Below are positions 18,124 to 25,838 of a stretch of DNA of 64,000 bases, one piece after another. Both the position numbers and the translations under genes were made by a program. The first letter of the stretch is position 1. Every line of letters starts with the position of its first letter. The stretch lies in contig NZ_JAGSYA010000004.1 of the NCBI RefSeq assembly GCF_025685395.1, forward strand, positions 620,001 to 684,000, read 5' to 3'. Under the pieces are notes generated by a model. It did not search any database. It worked only from the letters and a program-made list of their open reading frames with translations, and was not told the origin of the DNA. This DNA comes from Terriglobus tenax. GTDB taxonomy: Bacteria > Acidobacteriota > Terriglobia > Terriglobales > Acidobacteriaceae.

Positions 18124-18593
18124 TCCTGTTTCACCTTGATCACATAGTAGAGCAGCGTCTTACCCGGAGTCAGCAGGGCCTGGTGCGGCGACTTCGGTTG
18201 AAGGTGGAAAACATCTCCTTTATGCAGAACGATCTTCGTTCCGCCTTCAATGCCGGAGCCGGTCAGCTCGCCGGGCTTGCCTTCAATCGCATGCTGGTCC
18301 TTCAGCGTGCCACCCACCACCATGGTCACCTCGCCCTCCAGCACGACGAAGATGTCCGCCCACTCGGTGTGATACTCCGGCGTACCTGTCTTCGCGCGGG
18401 CGGCCAGCATCACCTTGTGGTTGCCATAGTCTTTCAGCGTCTCGCTGTAGCTGCCGCTGTCCGCGGCCTTTGCCATCTCAAGAAACTCTTTGCCGCGCGC
18501 CGCCAGCACATTTGCGGGGTCGACCGTCGCTTCCTGCGCCATGGCAGGGATCACCATCCACAGCGCCAACGCTGCCCATCCTGTACGCTTCAT
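18120..18593 (-). CDS. Exported small cupin-domain protein
   Basis: 157 aa with an N-terminal signal peptide (MKRTGWAALALWMVIPAMAQ). It then has a single cupin domain: YHTEWADIFVVLEGEVTMVVGG is motif 1 (His-Glu positions), and FHLQPKSPHQALL is motif 2 (His). Function is not known. It is the first gene of the kduI-kdgK-eda operon, and its stop overlaps the kduI start. Being exported, it cannot act on the cytoplasmic keto-uronates of that pathway. A periplasmic sugar-binding or isomerase role is possible but unproven. The ribosome site (GGAATCC region) and the signal support the start at 18593. Confidence 0.75.
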   Translation of the reverse strand: MKRTGWAALALWMVIPAMAQEATVDPANVLAARGKEFLEMAKAADSGSYSETLKDYGNHKVMLAARAKTGTPEYHTEWADIFVVLEGEVTMVVGGTLKDQHAIEGKPGELTGSGIEGGTKIVLHKGDVFHLQPKSPHQALLTPGKTLLYYVIKVKQE

Positions 18594-18633
18594 GACCGGA
18601 ATCCTTTTTTAGACCACCCCACCATACCAGAAC

Positions 18634-18644
18634 TGGTTCTACCA
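18634..18644. promoter_or_regulatory. Candidate FadR/GntR-type operator TGGT-TCT-ACCA
   Basis: Embedded in AACTGGTTCTACCATTT. It lies 41 bases upstream of the cupin-kduI-kdgK-eda operon and 111 bases upstream of the divergent Gfo/Idh gene. Almost the same sequence (AACTGGTCGAACCAATTTT) stands upstream of uxaE. TGGT-N3-ACCA fits the dyad known for GntR regulators of the FadR subfamily. No such regulator gene is in the window. Confidence 0.6.
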
Positions 18645-18754
18645 TTTCCCGGTTTTCATCGAGAACAAGCAGGGCCGGTTTCCTCGAACTCTCCTCGCTT
18701 GACCGGATTCCATTGGCCACCTGACACTGGCAGACGGGGAAAAAGGAACCCATC

Positions 18755-19864
18755 GTGTTGAAGCTGAGCCGCTCTCTCCTCCTCCTTCTGCTGGCCGTCT
18801 CCACGTTGCAGGCTCAGTCTGCAAAAGCTCCCATCCGGGTCGTGATCGTTGGCCTTGTGCATGGACACGTTCAGGGTTTTCTGCGGGATTTTCAAAAATC
18901 GCAGGACGCGACGCTGGTTGCGATCGTGGAACCGGATACCGCACTGGCCGCACGGTACGAGAAGAAATTTTCGCTCGACCATTCCCTCTTTCATACAGAC
19001 CTGGAAGAAACGCTGAACAGCACGCATCCAGACGCGGTCCTGGTCTACACGACCATCCTCGATCATCGGCGCGTGATTGAAGCGGCCGCGAAGCACGGCA
19101 TCTCATCCATGGTGGAGAAGCCGCTCGCGACCACCATGCCGGACACACTGGCGATTCGCGATGCTGCCCGCAAGTACCGTGTGCATGTCCTGGTCAATTA
19201 CGAGACGACGTGGTACTCCTCCAATGCGCAGGCACTGCGTCTCGCCAAAGACGGCAAACTCGGCGACGTCCGCAAAGTCGTGGTTCACGACGGCCACGAA
19301 GGCCCCAGGGAGATCGGAGTCGGTCCGGAATGGCTCCCGTGGCTTACCGATCCGGTCAAGAATGGCGCAGGTTCGCTCTTTGATTTCGGATGCTATGGCG
19401 CGGACCTCATCACCGTCCTGATGCACGGCCAGACACCGCTTTCGGTCACAGCGGTGACACAGACAGACAAGCCCGGCATCTATCCCAAGGTCGATGACGA
19501 TGCCACCATCATCGTGCGCTACCCCAAAATGCAAGCCGTCCTCATGCCTTCGTGGAACTGGAGCTTCGCACGCAAGGATATGGAGCTTTACGGCACACAG
19601 GGCATGGCGCTCACGGTAGGCCCGTCCGGCCTGCGAACACGCTTCCAGGGAGAGAAGGAGGAAAGCTCCCCCACCGCACCTGCTTTACCCGCTCAGGAAT
19701 CGACTTCGCTGAAGTATCTTGCCGCGGTGCTGCACGGGGAGGTGAAGGACCTGGGAGACCTGACTTCCCTGGACACCAATGTGACCGTCATGCAGATCCT
19801 CGACGCCGCACGAACCTCTGCAAACTCCGGACACACCGTCAACCTGAAGCCGCTGCCACGCTGA
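18755..19864 (+). CDS. Exported Gfo/Idh/MocA-family oxidoreductase
   Basis: NAD(P)-dependent oxidoreductase fold (369 aa) behind a Sec-type signal peptide (LSRSLLLLLLAVSTLQAQS). The start is a GTG with AAGGAA eight bases upstream. The Rossmann loop reads VIVGLVHGHVQGF, a variant of GxGxxG, and the family motif MVEKPLATT (EKP) is present. The substrate is unknown. Sharing an intergenic region and operator with the kdu operon points to sugar acids or their oligomers. An exported Rossmann enzyme must either bind cofactor before Tat export or use tightly bound cofactor; no twin-arginine is visible here. Confidence 0.78.
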   Translation: MLKLSRSLLLLLLAVSTLQAQSAKAPIRVVIVGLVHGHVQGFLRDFQKSQDATLVAIVEPDTALAARYEKKFSLDHSLFHTDLEETLNSTHPDAVLVYTTILDHRRVIEAAAKHGISSMVEKPLATTMPDTLAIRDAARKYRVHVLVNYETTWYSSNAQALRLAKDGKLGDVRKVVVHDGHEGPREIGVGPEWLPWLTDPVKNGAGSLFDFGCYGADLITVLMHGQTPLSVTAVTQTDKPGIYPKVDDDATIIVRYPKMQAVLMPSWNWSFARKDMELYGTQGMALTVGPSGLRTRFQGEKEESSPTAPALPAQESTSLKYLAAVLHGEVKDLGDLTSLDTNVTVMQILDAARTSANSGHTVNLKPLPR

Positions 19865-19936
19865 CACCTGTGGCCTGTCTCCTGTTTCAAGCGATCGGCA
19901 GGCCACGCCACCTGCAAAATGCTATCGTCAAAAAAG

Positions 19937-20695
19937 ATGAACATCCTCGACTCCTTCCGTCTTGATGGCAAGATCGCTCTCGTCACCGGCGCCTCCGCAG
20001 GCATCGGCGCTTCCATCGCCCAGGCACTGGCTCAGGCCGGCGCCACCGTCGCCTGCCATGGCAATTCACGCCCGGCAGAGGCTACAGCAGCCGCCATCGG
20101 CGGCAACGCCGCGGCCTTTCAGGCTGACCTCTCCTCCACCGAAGGCGCAAAGCACCTCTTCGACCAGGTCATCGCGAAGTTCGGACACGTCGACATCCTC
20201 GTCAATAACGCCGGCACCATCATCCGCCACGAGGCCGTCGACTACCCCTTTGAAGACTGGCAGAAGGTCATCCAAATCAACCTGAACTCGGTCTTCCAGC
20301 TCTCGCAGCTCGTAGGCCGTGCGCTGATCGAACGCGGAGCACCCGGAAAAATCGTCAACATCGCCTCACTGCTCAGCTTCCAGGGCGGCATCCGCGTCCC
20401 CGCCTACGCTGCCAGCAAGGGCGGGGTAGCCCAGCTCACCAAGGCCCTGGCCAACGAGTGGGCGCCAAAAGGCATTCAGGTCAACGCCATCGCGCCGGGC
20501 TACATCGCCACCGACAACACGCTGGCCCTGCGCAACGACGAGACCCGCAACCGTCAGATCCTCGAACGCATCCCCACCGGCCGCTGGGGCGACCCCGAAG
20601 ACATCGCCTCCACCGCCGTCTTCCTCTCCAGCCCCGCGGCCAACTACATCACCGGGACCGTGCTGAACGTCGACGGCGGCTGGCTGGCCCGCTAA
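19937..20695 (+). CDS. kduD: 2-deoxy-D-gluconate 3-dehydrogenase / 2,5-diketo-3-deoxygluconate reductase
   Basis: SDR enzyme (252 aa) that reduces DKII to 2-keto-3-deoxygluconate, linking KduI to KdgK. The start at 19937 gives MNILDSFRLDGKIALVTG, matching KduD N-termini; the frame could begin 18 bases earlier. It has the cofactor motif TGASAGIG, NNAG, a catalytic Ser in NIASLLSF, and YAASKGG (Tyr-x3-Lys). The ending IAPGYIATDNT, then NVDGGWLAR, is characteristic of KduD. It is monocistronic and convergent with the next SDR across a shared terminator. Confidence 0.9.
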   Translation: MNILDSFRLDGKIALVTGASAGIGASIAQALAQAGATVACHGNSRPAEATAAAIGGNAAAFQADLSSTEGAKHLFDQVIAKFGHVDILVNNAGTIIRHEAVDYPFEDWQKVIQINLNSVFQLSQLVGRALIERGAPGKIVNIASLLSFQGGIRVPAYAASKGGVAQLTKALANEWAPKGIQVNAIAPGYIATDNTLALRNDETRNRQILERIPTGRWGDPEDIASTAVFLSSPAANYITGTVLNVDGGWLAR

Positions 20696-20710
20696 AAGAA
20701 CCGCAACTCC

Positions 20711-20739
20711 GGGTGCCCATGCCCGGATTCGGACATGGG
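20711..20739. repeat. CCGGGTGCCC-type palindromic intergenic repeat
   Basis: GGGTGCCCATGCCCG-GATT-CGGACATGGG, a 10-base dyad with one mismatch, just after kduD. It belongs to the same family as the elements at 31164 and (partial) 15310. Confidence 0.5.
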
Positions 20740-20753
20740 ATCGTTCCCTAAAC

Positions 20754-20785
20754 AAAAACGGAGCGCCCAAGGGCGCTCCGTTTTC
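20754..20785. terminator. Bidirectional terminator between two convergent SDR genes
   Basis: ACGGAGCGCCC-AA-GGGCGCTCCGT, an eleven-pair perfect stem with a run of A before it and TTTT after it, so it can act in both directions. Confidence 0.85.
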
Positions 20786-20801
20786 TCGTCTCTAAACACT
20801 C

Positions 20802-21578
20802 TTACTGGTTCACACCACTCGCCAGGAAGCCGCCATCCACCACCAGGATCTCTCCGGTGATAAACGAAGCCGCATCGCTCGACAGGAAGATCGCCGCACC
20901 CACCAGCTCCTCGGTCTTGCCAAAGCGAGCCATCGGCGTACGCATCTTCAGCTCCTGCCCGCGCGGCGACTCATCCAGCAGCTTCGCGTTCAGGTCCGTG
21001 CGGAACACACCCGGAGCGATCGCGTTCACCGTCACACCCTGCGAGGACCACTCCACCGCCAGCGAACGCGTCAGCGCGCCCACGGCGGCCTTGCTCGACG
21101 CATACGCCGTCACTTCCTTCAGGCTCACGAAGGTGTTCAGCGAGGCGATATTCACAATGCGTCCGTAGCCGCGCTCCAGCATGTGCTTGCCGAAGATCTG
21201 GCAGGCGCGCAGCGTGCCGTTCACGTTGGTATTGAAGATGTCGTTCCAGGTCTCTTCCGGAACCGTCAGCGTGGGCTCACGCTTGATCTTGCCGGCGCAG
21301 TTGATCAGGATATCGACCTTGCCGAAGGTCTCCAGCGTCTTGTCCGCCAGCACCTGCAGCGTCTCACGATCATTCACGTCCGTGGCAATACGCAGCGTCT
21401 TGCGGCCCAGCGCCTCAATCTTCGCGGCTACCTCGTCCACCTGCTCCTGACGGCGAGAGCTCGCCACCACATCCGCGCCCGCCTCGGCCAGTCCCAGCGC
21501 CATCGCCAGGCCGATGCCTGAAGTTCCACCCACTACAACCGCGGTCTTACCCGTCAGATCAAACAGCTTGTGACCCAT
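20802..21578 (-). CDS. SDR-family oxidoreductase (gluconate 5-dehydrogenase-like)
   Basis: 258-aa cytoplasmic SDR with cofactor motif VGGTSGIG, NCAG (usually NNAG), a Ser in NIASLNTF, YASSKAAV (Tyr-x3-Lys) and VVDGGFLASG at the end. It starts 10 bases after gntK and is co-transcribed with it. That pairing resembles idnO-idnK, suggesting reduction of 5-ketogluconate to gluconate. Because uxaE lies upstream in the same direction, reduction of fructuronate or tagaturonate by a non-orthologous SDR is an alternative. Confidence 0.8.
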   Translation of the reverse strand: MGHKLFDLTGKTAVVVGGTSGIGLAMALGLAEAGADVVASSRRQEQVDEVAAKIEALGRKTLRIATDVNDRETLQVLADKTLETFGKVDILINCAGKIKREPTLTVPEETWNDIFNTNVNGTLRACQIFGKHMLERGYGRIVNIASLNTFVSLKEVTAYASSKAAVGALTRSLAVEWSSQGVTVNAIAPGVFRTDLNAKLLDESPRGQELKMRTPMARFGKTEELVGAAIFLSSDAASFITGEILVVDGGFLASGVNQ

Positions 21579-21588
21579 CTCTTCCTCC

Positions 21589-22080
21589 CTACTTCGTTGC
21601 CTTGCTTAGAATTTCGTCCACCACCTGCTCCACCGGGCGGTCGTTCTTCACGATGATCGCGTCCGTCGGACGCTCCAGCGTCGCCAGCTGGCTGTCCAGC
21701 AGGCCGGGGTTCATAAACTCGTGGCTGCGCGCCGCCAGCCGCTCCGCAATCGCTTCCTTCGGCAGATCCAGCAGCACAAACTGCACCGTGCCTTCGGGCA
21801 TTCCCTGCCGCAGCGTCACACGGTACTTGTCCTTCAGTGCGGAGCAGGCCAGAACGCCATTGCTGCCCGCTTCGTGCCAGCCACGCATCACTTCATTCAA
21901 CCGCTCCAGCCACGGCTGGCGGTCATCGTCGTTCAGGGCATGGCCCGCGGCCATCTTCGCCTTGTTCGCCGCCGGATGATAGTCATCCGCATCCGCAAAG
22001 ACGCAGTGCAAACGCTCAGACAGCAGCGTGCCCACTGTTGACTTGCCCGAACCCGATACTCCCATCAACACCAGAATCAT
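21589..22080 (-). CDS. gntK: Gluconokinase
   Basis: Phosphorylates D-gluconate to 6-phosphogluconate. The start at 22080 (MILVLMGVSGSGKST) has GAGG six bases upstream and gives 163 aa, the usual length; ten further codons are open upstream. The Walker A motif is GVSGSGKST. DADDYHP, NDDDRQPWLERL, CSALKDKYR and LDLPKEAIAERLAAR are family signatures. It sits between uxaE and an SDR gene, all on the minus strand, and probably channels gluconate made by the SDR. Confidence 0.92.
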   Translation of the reverse strand: MILVLMGVSGSGKSTVGTLLSERLHCVFADADDYHPAANKAKMAAGHALNDDDRQPWLERLNEVMRGWHEAGSNGVLACSALKDKYRVTLRQGMPEGTVQFVLLDLPKEAIAERLAARSHEFMNPGLLDSQLATLERPTDAIIVKNDRPVEQVVDEILSKATK

Positions 22081-22093
22081 TCTTTGCCTCAAG

Positions 22094-22130
22094 CAAAGAG
22101 CGCGGCACATCCCTGCCGCGCTCTTCTTTG
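22094..22130 (-). terminator. Hairpin after uxaE, just ahead of gntK
   Basis: AGAGCGCGGCA/TGCCGCGCTCT, eleven pairs with a six-base loop. On the minus strand it ends in CTTTGC and lies between the uxaE stop and the gntK ribosome site. It may terminate or attenuate transcription so that gntK and the SDR are expressed below uxaE. Confidence 0.6.
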
Positions 22131-22143
22131 CACTACCACTCTA

Positions 22144-23406
22144 TTACTGGCCCAGGAACACCGGCTTGATGTGGCGCTCCCACAGGTTCTCGGTCACGTT
22201 CTTGGCCACGATCTCCTCGTTCGCCTCAAGCGCTTCCAGGTACTTCGGTCCCATCTTCGCCGCCACCTTGAAGCCCACGTGGATCAGCTGACGAAAGTTT
22301 GCGTTGTACAGAGGATTGCTCTGCACGTGGCGCAGGGCGCCCACATACTGCTCACTGGTCCAGCCATTTACGGCAGCAACCGTCGGCAGCTCTTCCTTCT
22401 TGATGTCGATGACCGTGGCATACGGAGCCATCAGTTCATCGGCATGGCCAAAGGCCTCCGCATACACTTCCTTGGCAATCTCCAGGCCCGATCCACCGGC
22501 CTCCGCCAGGCCAATCACCTCTTCCAGCCAGGTGGTTCCGGCCGTCTTCAGGTGAACGCCAGCGCCGGTCCTGGTCACCGCCTGGTGAATGGGAGCGTAG
22601 ATGGAAAACTTGTCCGATCCCGAGTGGACGCTCAGCTTCAGGTTCGGCTCCATGCCGTAGTTCTTCACGGCAAACGCAATCGCCGCCAGGTCCTCTTCGA
22701 ACTCGGTGGTGAACTTGGCCACATCGCCCACGTACTCCACGCCCTTGTTGAAGCGGCCGGTAAACTTCGGCGCAATGGTCTGGATCGGCACCTTCTCATC
22801 GGCAATCGCCGCCAGGATAATCAGCAGCTCCACCGGGGTCTGCGGCAGGTCGGTCTCGTCCATCGAGATCTCCGGAACGAACTTGCCCTCGCCCTTCACT
22901 TCCAGCACGGCGCGATAGATCTTGCCCGCCTCCTGCACAGCTGCCAGGAACTTGTTGGCAACGCCCTTCACAAACGCCTCGTCCGTCTTGAACGGCTCGG
23001 CAATGCCCGGGATGCTGACCGTACCCACCAGCTCAGGGTGGCGCGCAACAAAGGCATCCACATCCGCCGGGGCAGCCGCTTCACCAATGTTGTCGGCAAC
23101 GTCGATCGTGAAGAAATCGCAAGGAGCCACAAAGCGGCCCATCGTCTTCAGGTTGATGTGGTCCGCGTCCAGGAAGTACGGCTTGTCCCAGCCCAGCGCC
23201 TTCACAGCGGCATCCGCCGCGGCGCGGGTCTGCGTGGGTTCGCTGCCGATGATCGTGTGCTCGCGGTTGGACTTGTTCCACACCGGAACAACCTCCACAC
23301 CGGCCTTGGCCGCGTTCACGCAGGCCTGCAGCTGAGCCTTTGCCTGGTGGGCGAACCGGTCGCCAGTACCGATCGAAAACCGCGGAATCCGCAATACGTC
23401 ACTCAT
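22144..23406 (-). CDS. uxaE: Tagaturonate epimerase
   Basis: Epimerises tagaturonate to fructuronate, joining galacturonate and glucuronate catabolism. The 420-aa protein opens MSDVLRIPRFSIGTGDRF. It contains HTIIGSEP, FLDADHINLKTMGRF, TIDVADNIG, and SVHSGSDKFSIY with conserved His/Asp/Lys, all typical of the UxaE family first described in Thermotoga. uxaC, which makes its substrate, is the next gene upstream with its own terminator. The ribosome site GAGG lies ten bases before the ATG. A TGGT-N3-ACCA operator lies 27 bases upstream of the start. Confidence 0.88.
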   Translation of the reverse strand: MSDVLRIPRFSIGTGDRFAHQAKAQLQACVNAAKAGVEVVPVWNKSNREHTIIGSEPTQTRAAADAAVKALGWDKPYFLDADHINLKTMGRFVAPCDFFTIDVADNIGEAAAPADVDAFVARHPELVGTVSIPGIAEPFKTDEAFVKGVANKFLAAVQEAGKIYRAVLEVKGEGKFVPEISMDETDLPQTPVELLIILAAIADEKVPIQTIAPKFTGRFNKGVEYVGDVAKFTTEFEEDLAAIAFAVKNYGMEPNLKLSVHSGSDKFSIYAPIHQAVTRTGAGVHLKTAGTTWLEEVIGLAEAGGSGLEIAKEVYAEAFGHADELMAPYATVIDIKKEELPTVAAVNGWTSEQYVGALRHVQSNPLYNANFRQLIHVGFKVAAKMGPKYLEALEANEEIVAKNVTENLWERHIKPVFLGQ

Positions 23407-23432
23407 CGAACTAAATCCTCACAATCCCAAAC

Positions 23433-23443
23433 TGGTCGAACCA
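23433..23443. promoter_or_regulatory. Candidate FadR/GntR-type operator TGGT-CGA-ACCA
   Basis: Embedded in AACTGGTCGAACCAATTTT, in the leader of uxaE. It matches the site at 18634 over AACTGGT-N3-ACCA-TTT. A second perfect dyad, TTGCTAGCAA, follows at 23447-23456. The site probably marks the operator or promoter region of a uronate-responsive GntR regulator. Confidence 0.6.
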
Positions 23444-23554
23444 ATTTTGCTAGCAACCAGCATATCAACGAACCTGTTGCACTTGGAAGGTGTGCCGCAA
23501 AAAGACCTGCATTTCGCTTTTGCCTCTCTTTGCCTTTGCTTCCACCGTGGGACA

Positions 23555-23592
23555 AAAAGCAAAAGGGGCTGACGAAATCGCCAGCCCCTTCA
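23555..23592 (-). terminator. Terminator after uxaC
   Basis: AAGGGGCTG/CAGCCCCTT stem around a short loop. On the minus strand it is followed by TTGCTTTTTG. It lies 17 bases downstream of the uxaC stop. Confidence 0.8.
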
Positions 23593-23608
23593 CTTCCAGT
23601 TGATCAGG

Positions 23609-25006
23609 CTACAGCTTGTAGGCCTTGCGCACCAGGTTCACGGTCAGGTCCTGCGCCACCTCAAAGGCCTCGTCCTCACCGATGCGGTGCTCCGCAACCA
23701 GCCGCGCCAGGAAGGCGCAGTCAATGCGGCGGGCCACATCATGGCGTGCCGGAATCGACAGGAAGGCGCGGGTGTCGTCATTGAAGCCGACCGTGTTGTA
23801 GAAGCCGGCCGTCTCCGTCACCTGCTCGCGGAAACGCATCATGCCCTCCGGCGAGTCATGGAACCACCACGACGGGCCGAGCCGCAGGCTCGGATAATGT
23901 CCGGCCAGCGGTGCCAGCTCGCGGCTGTAGGTCGTTTCGTCCAGCGTAAACAGGATCAGCGTGAAACCCGGAGCGTTGCCGTACTTATCCAGCAACGGAC
24001 GCAGGTTGCGCACATACTCCGTCGGAGACGGGATGTCGGCGCCCTTGTCGCGGCCAAACTTGTTGTACACCACCTTGTTGTGGTTCCGGACAGAGCCCGG
24101 ATGCAGCTGCATGGTCAGGCCGTCTTCCACGCTCATGCCGGCCAGTTCGGTCAGCATCTGCGCCTGGAAGAGCTCGATCTCCTTGTGGTCCGCCGTGCCC
24201 GCGTAGATCTTCGCATACAGCGCGCTGGCCGCGGCCTCACCCAGGTCGGCGGTCATCGCCGTCAGGTGACCATGGTCGGTCGCCGTCGCACCCAGTGAGA
24301 TGAAGAACTGGCGGCGCTTGCGCAGGGCTGCCAGGTAGCCCTTGTAGTGGGTCGTGTCCTCTCCGGTCAGCTCGCCCAGCTTCTTCAGGTTGTTCTGGAA
24401 GTCGGCATACTCGGCGTCGACAACGGCATCCGGGCGAAAGGTCGGGATGACACGGCCCTTCCAGCCGGAGTCCTTGATCTGCTGGTGATACTCCAGAGAG
24501 TCCAGCGGCGAATCGGTCGTCGCCAGCGTCTCAATGTTGAAGCGCTCAAACAGCGCGCGCGGGCGGAACTCCGGCGTCTGCAGCTTGGCCGCAATGGTGT
24601 CGTAGAACAGGTCCGCGTTCTTCTCGCTGAACAGCTCGGTCAGGCCGAACTGCTTCTCGAAGGTATAGTCCAGCCACATGCGGGTCGGCGTTCCGCGGAA
24701 CAGGTAGTAGTGCTTGGCAAAGATGTGCCAGGCCTCACGCGAATCGGCCTTCTGCTTGCCGTCCACCTGGGGCACACCCAGACTCTCCAGCTTCACACCC
24801 TGCGAGTACAGCATGCGGAAGACGTAATGGTCCGGCTGGATCAGCAGGGCTGTCGGATCGGGAAAGGCCGAGTCTTCGGCAAACCAGCGCGGGTCCGTGT
24901 GCCCGTGCGGCGAAATGATGGGAAGGTTCTTCACCGTCTCATACAGCGCTTCGGCAATCTTGCGTACACCCGGCTCTGCCGGGAACAAACGTGCTTCGTT
25001 CAGCAT
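23609..25006 (-). CDS. uxaC: Glucuronate (uronate) isomerase
   Basis: Isomerises D-glucuronate to fructuronate and D-galacturonate to tagaturonate, the entry step for free uronates. Its 465 aa match the usual 465-475. Metal-site and family motifs include ISPHGHTDPRWF near the N-terminus (His-x-His), HYYLFRGTPTRMWLDY, and GPSWWFHDSPEGM followed by GFNDDTRAFLSIPARHDVARR. It stands upstream of uxaE, which completes conversion of both substrates to fructuronate. No mannonate dehydratase (UxuA) is in the window. The 98-base gap to the divergent gmhA must hold both promoters. Confidence 0.95.
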   Translation of the reverse strand: MLNEARLFPAEPGVRKIAEALYETVKNLPIISPHGHTDPRWFAEDSAFPDPTALLIQPDHYVFRMLYSQGVKLESLGVPQVDGKQKADSREAWHIFAKHYYLFRGTPTRMWLDYTFEKQFGLTELFSEKNADLFYDTIAAKLQTPEFRPRALFERFNIETLATTDSPLDSLEYHQQIKDSGWKGRVIPTFRPDAVVDAEYADFQNNLKKLGELTGEDTTHYKGYLAALRKRRQFFISLGATATDHGHLTAMTADLGEAAASALYAKIYAGTADHKEIELFQAQMLTELAGMSVEDGLTMQLHPGSVRNHNKVVYNKFGRDKGADIPSPTEYVRNLRPLLDKYGNAPGFTLILFTLDETTYSRELAPLAGHYPSLRLGPSWWFHDSPEGMMRFREQVTETAGFYNTVGFNDDTRAFLSIPARHDVARRIDCAFLARLVAEHRIGEDEAFEVAQDLTVNLVRKAYKL

Positions 25007-25104
25007 TTGTTCATCCTCACAACAAACAGCCTATCAAGACATGGCAAAACCGTCGTTACGAGGATTAACTTGCGCAGCACACCTATGCCCTTGAAACTAG
25101 GCAC

Positions 25105-25692
25105 ATGACTTCCCTCGTTCGCGAACATTTGAACGGCACCGCAGCCACCATCCAGAAGGTTCTGGCCGACGAATCCATTCTTTCTACCGTTGCCGCCGCC
25201 GCCGAGGCCACCGCCCTTTCCATGCTGAAAGGCGGCAAGCTTCTGGTCGCGGGCAACGGAGGCTCCGCCGCCGACGCGCAGCACCTTGTAGCGGAATTTG
25301 TCTGCCGCCTGGTCCACGACCGCGCCGCCATGCGCGCCATCGCGCTGACGGTCGATAGCTCCAACCTGACCGCCATCGGCAACGACCTCGGCTTCGACCG
25401 CCTGTTTTCCCGCCAGGTGGAAGCCCTGGGCTCGAAGGGCGATGTCTTCTTCGGCATCTCCACCTCCGGCAACTCACCCAACATCCTTACCGCCATTGAA
25501 GAAGCCAAGAAGCTCAGCATGATCACTATTGGCTTCACCGGCAAGGACGGCGGCCGCATGGTGGGCCTGTGCGACTACACCGTCATCATCCCGGCAACCA
25601 TCACCGCCCACATCCAGGAATGCCATCTCGCGCTCGAACACGTCTACTGCGCCATGACCGAACGCTGCTATTTCGAAGGCCTGAAGCAGTAA
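25105..25692 (+). CDS. gmhA: Phosphoheptose isomerase (SIS domain)
   Basis: Isomerises sedoheptulose-7-phosphate to D-glycero-D-manno-heptose-7-phosphate, the first step of ADP-heptose synthesis for the LPS inner core. The 195-aa SIS-domain protein has GNGGSAADAQHLVAEF (substrate loop and zinc-ligand His/Glu). It also has TVDSSNLTAIGND, ISTSGNSPNI, and a C-terminal IQECHLALEHVYC with Gln and His ligands. All active-site positions of the family are present. No other heptose gene is adjacent. Confidence 0.9.
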   Translation: MTSLVREHLNGTAATIQKVLADESILSTVAAAAEATALSMLKGGKLLVAGNGGSAADAQHLVAEFVCRLVHDRAAMRAIALTVDSSNLTAIGNDLGFDRLFSRQVEALGSKGDVFFGISTSGNSPNILTAIEEAKKLSMITIGFTGKDGGRMVGLCDYTVIIPATITAHIQECHLALEHVYCAMTERCYFEGLKQ

Positions 25693-25696
25693 CTCT

Positions 25697-25717
25697 CATC
25701 CATGCGAAGCATGGATG
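25697..25717. repeat. Short palindromic intergenic repeat (CATCCATGC dyad)
   Basis: CATCCATGC-GAA-GCATGGATG, a perfect 9-base dyad immediately after gmhA. It has the same build as the dyads at 31174 and 37928 (short loop, arm ending in ATGG). Confidence 0.5.
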
Positions 25718-25772
25718 GGATATCTCAAAACACGAACGCTTTTGTTTTTCTTGTCTTTTGTCATCCGCTTCT

Positions 25773-25812
25773 CAAAGCAAAAAGGGGCGCATTCGCGCCC
25801 CTTTTTGCTTTG
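25773..25812. terminator. Strong bidirectional terminator between gmhA and the porin gene
   Basis: An 18-pair perfect stem (arms 25773-25790 and 25795-25812) with a four-base loop and T/A tracts inside the arms, serving both convergent genes. Confidence 0.85.
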
Positions 25813-25838
25813 AGACAACTAACAACTGAGAACTGCCC

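Noticed and set aside
16498-18147. 549-codon plus-strand open frame
   Set aside because: Antisense to kdgK and kduI, both clearly real.
22084-23784. 566-codon plus-strand open frame
   Set aside because: Antisense to uxaE and extends across a terminator; no recognisable domain.
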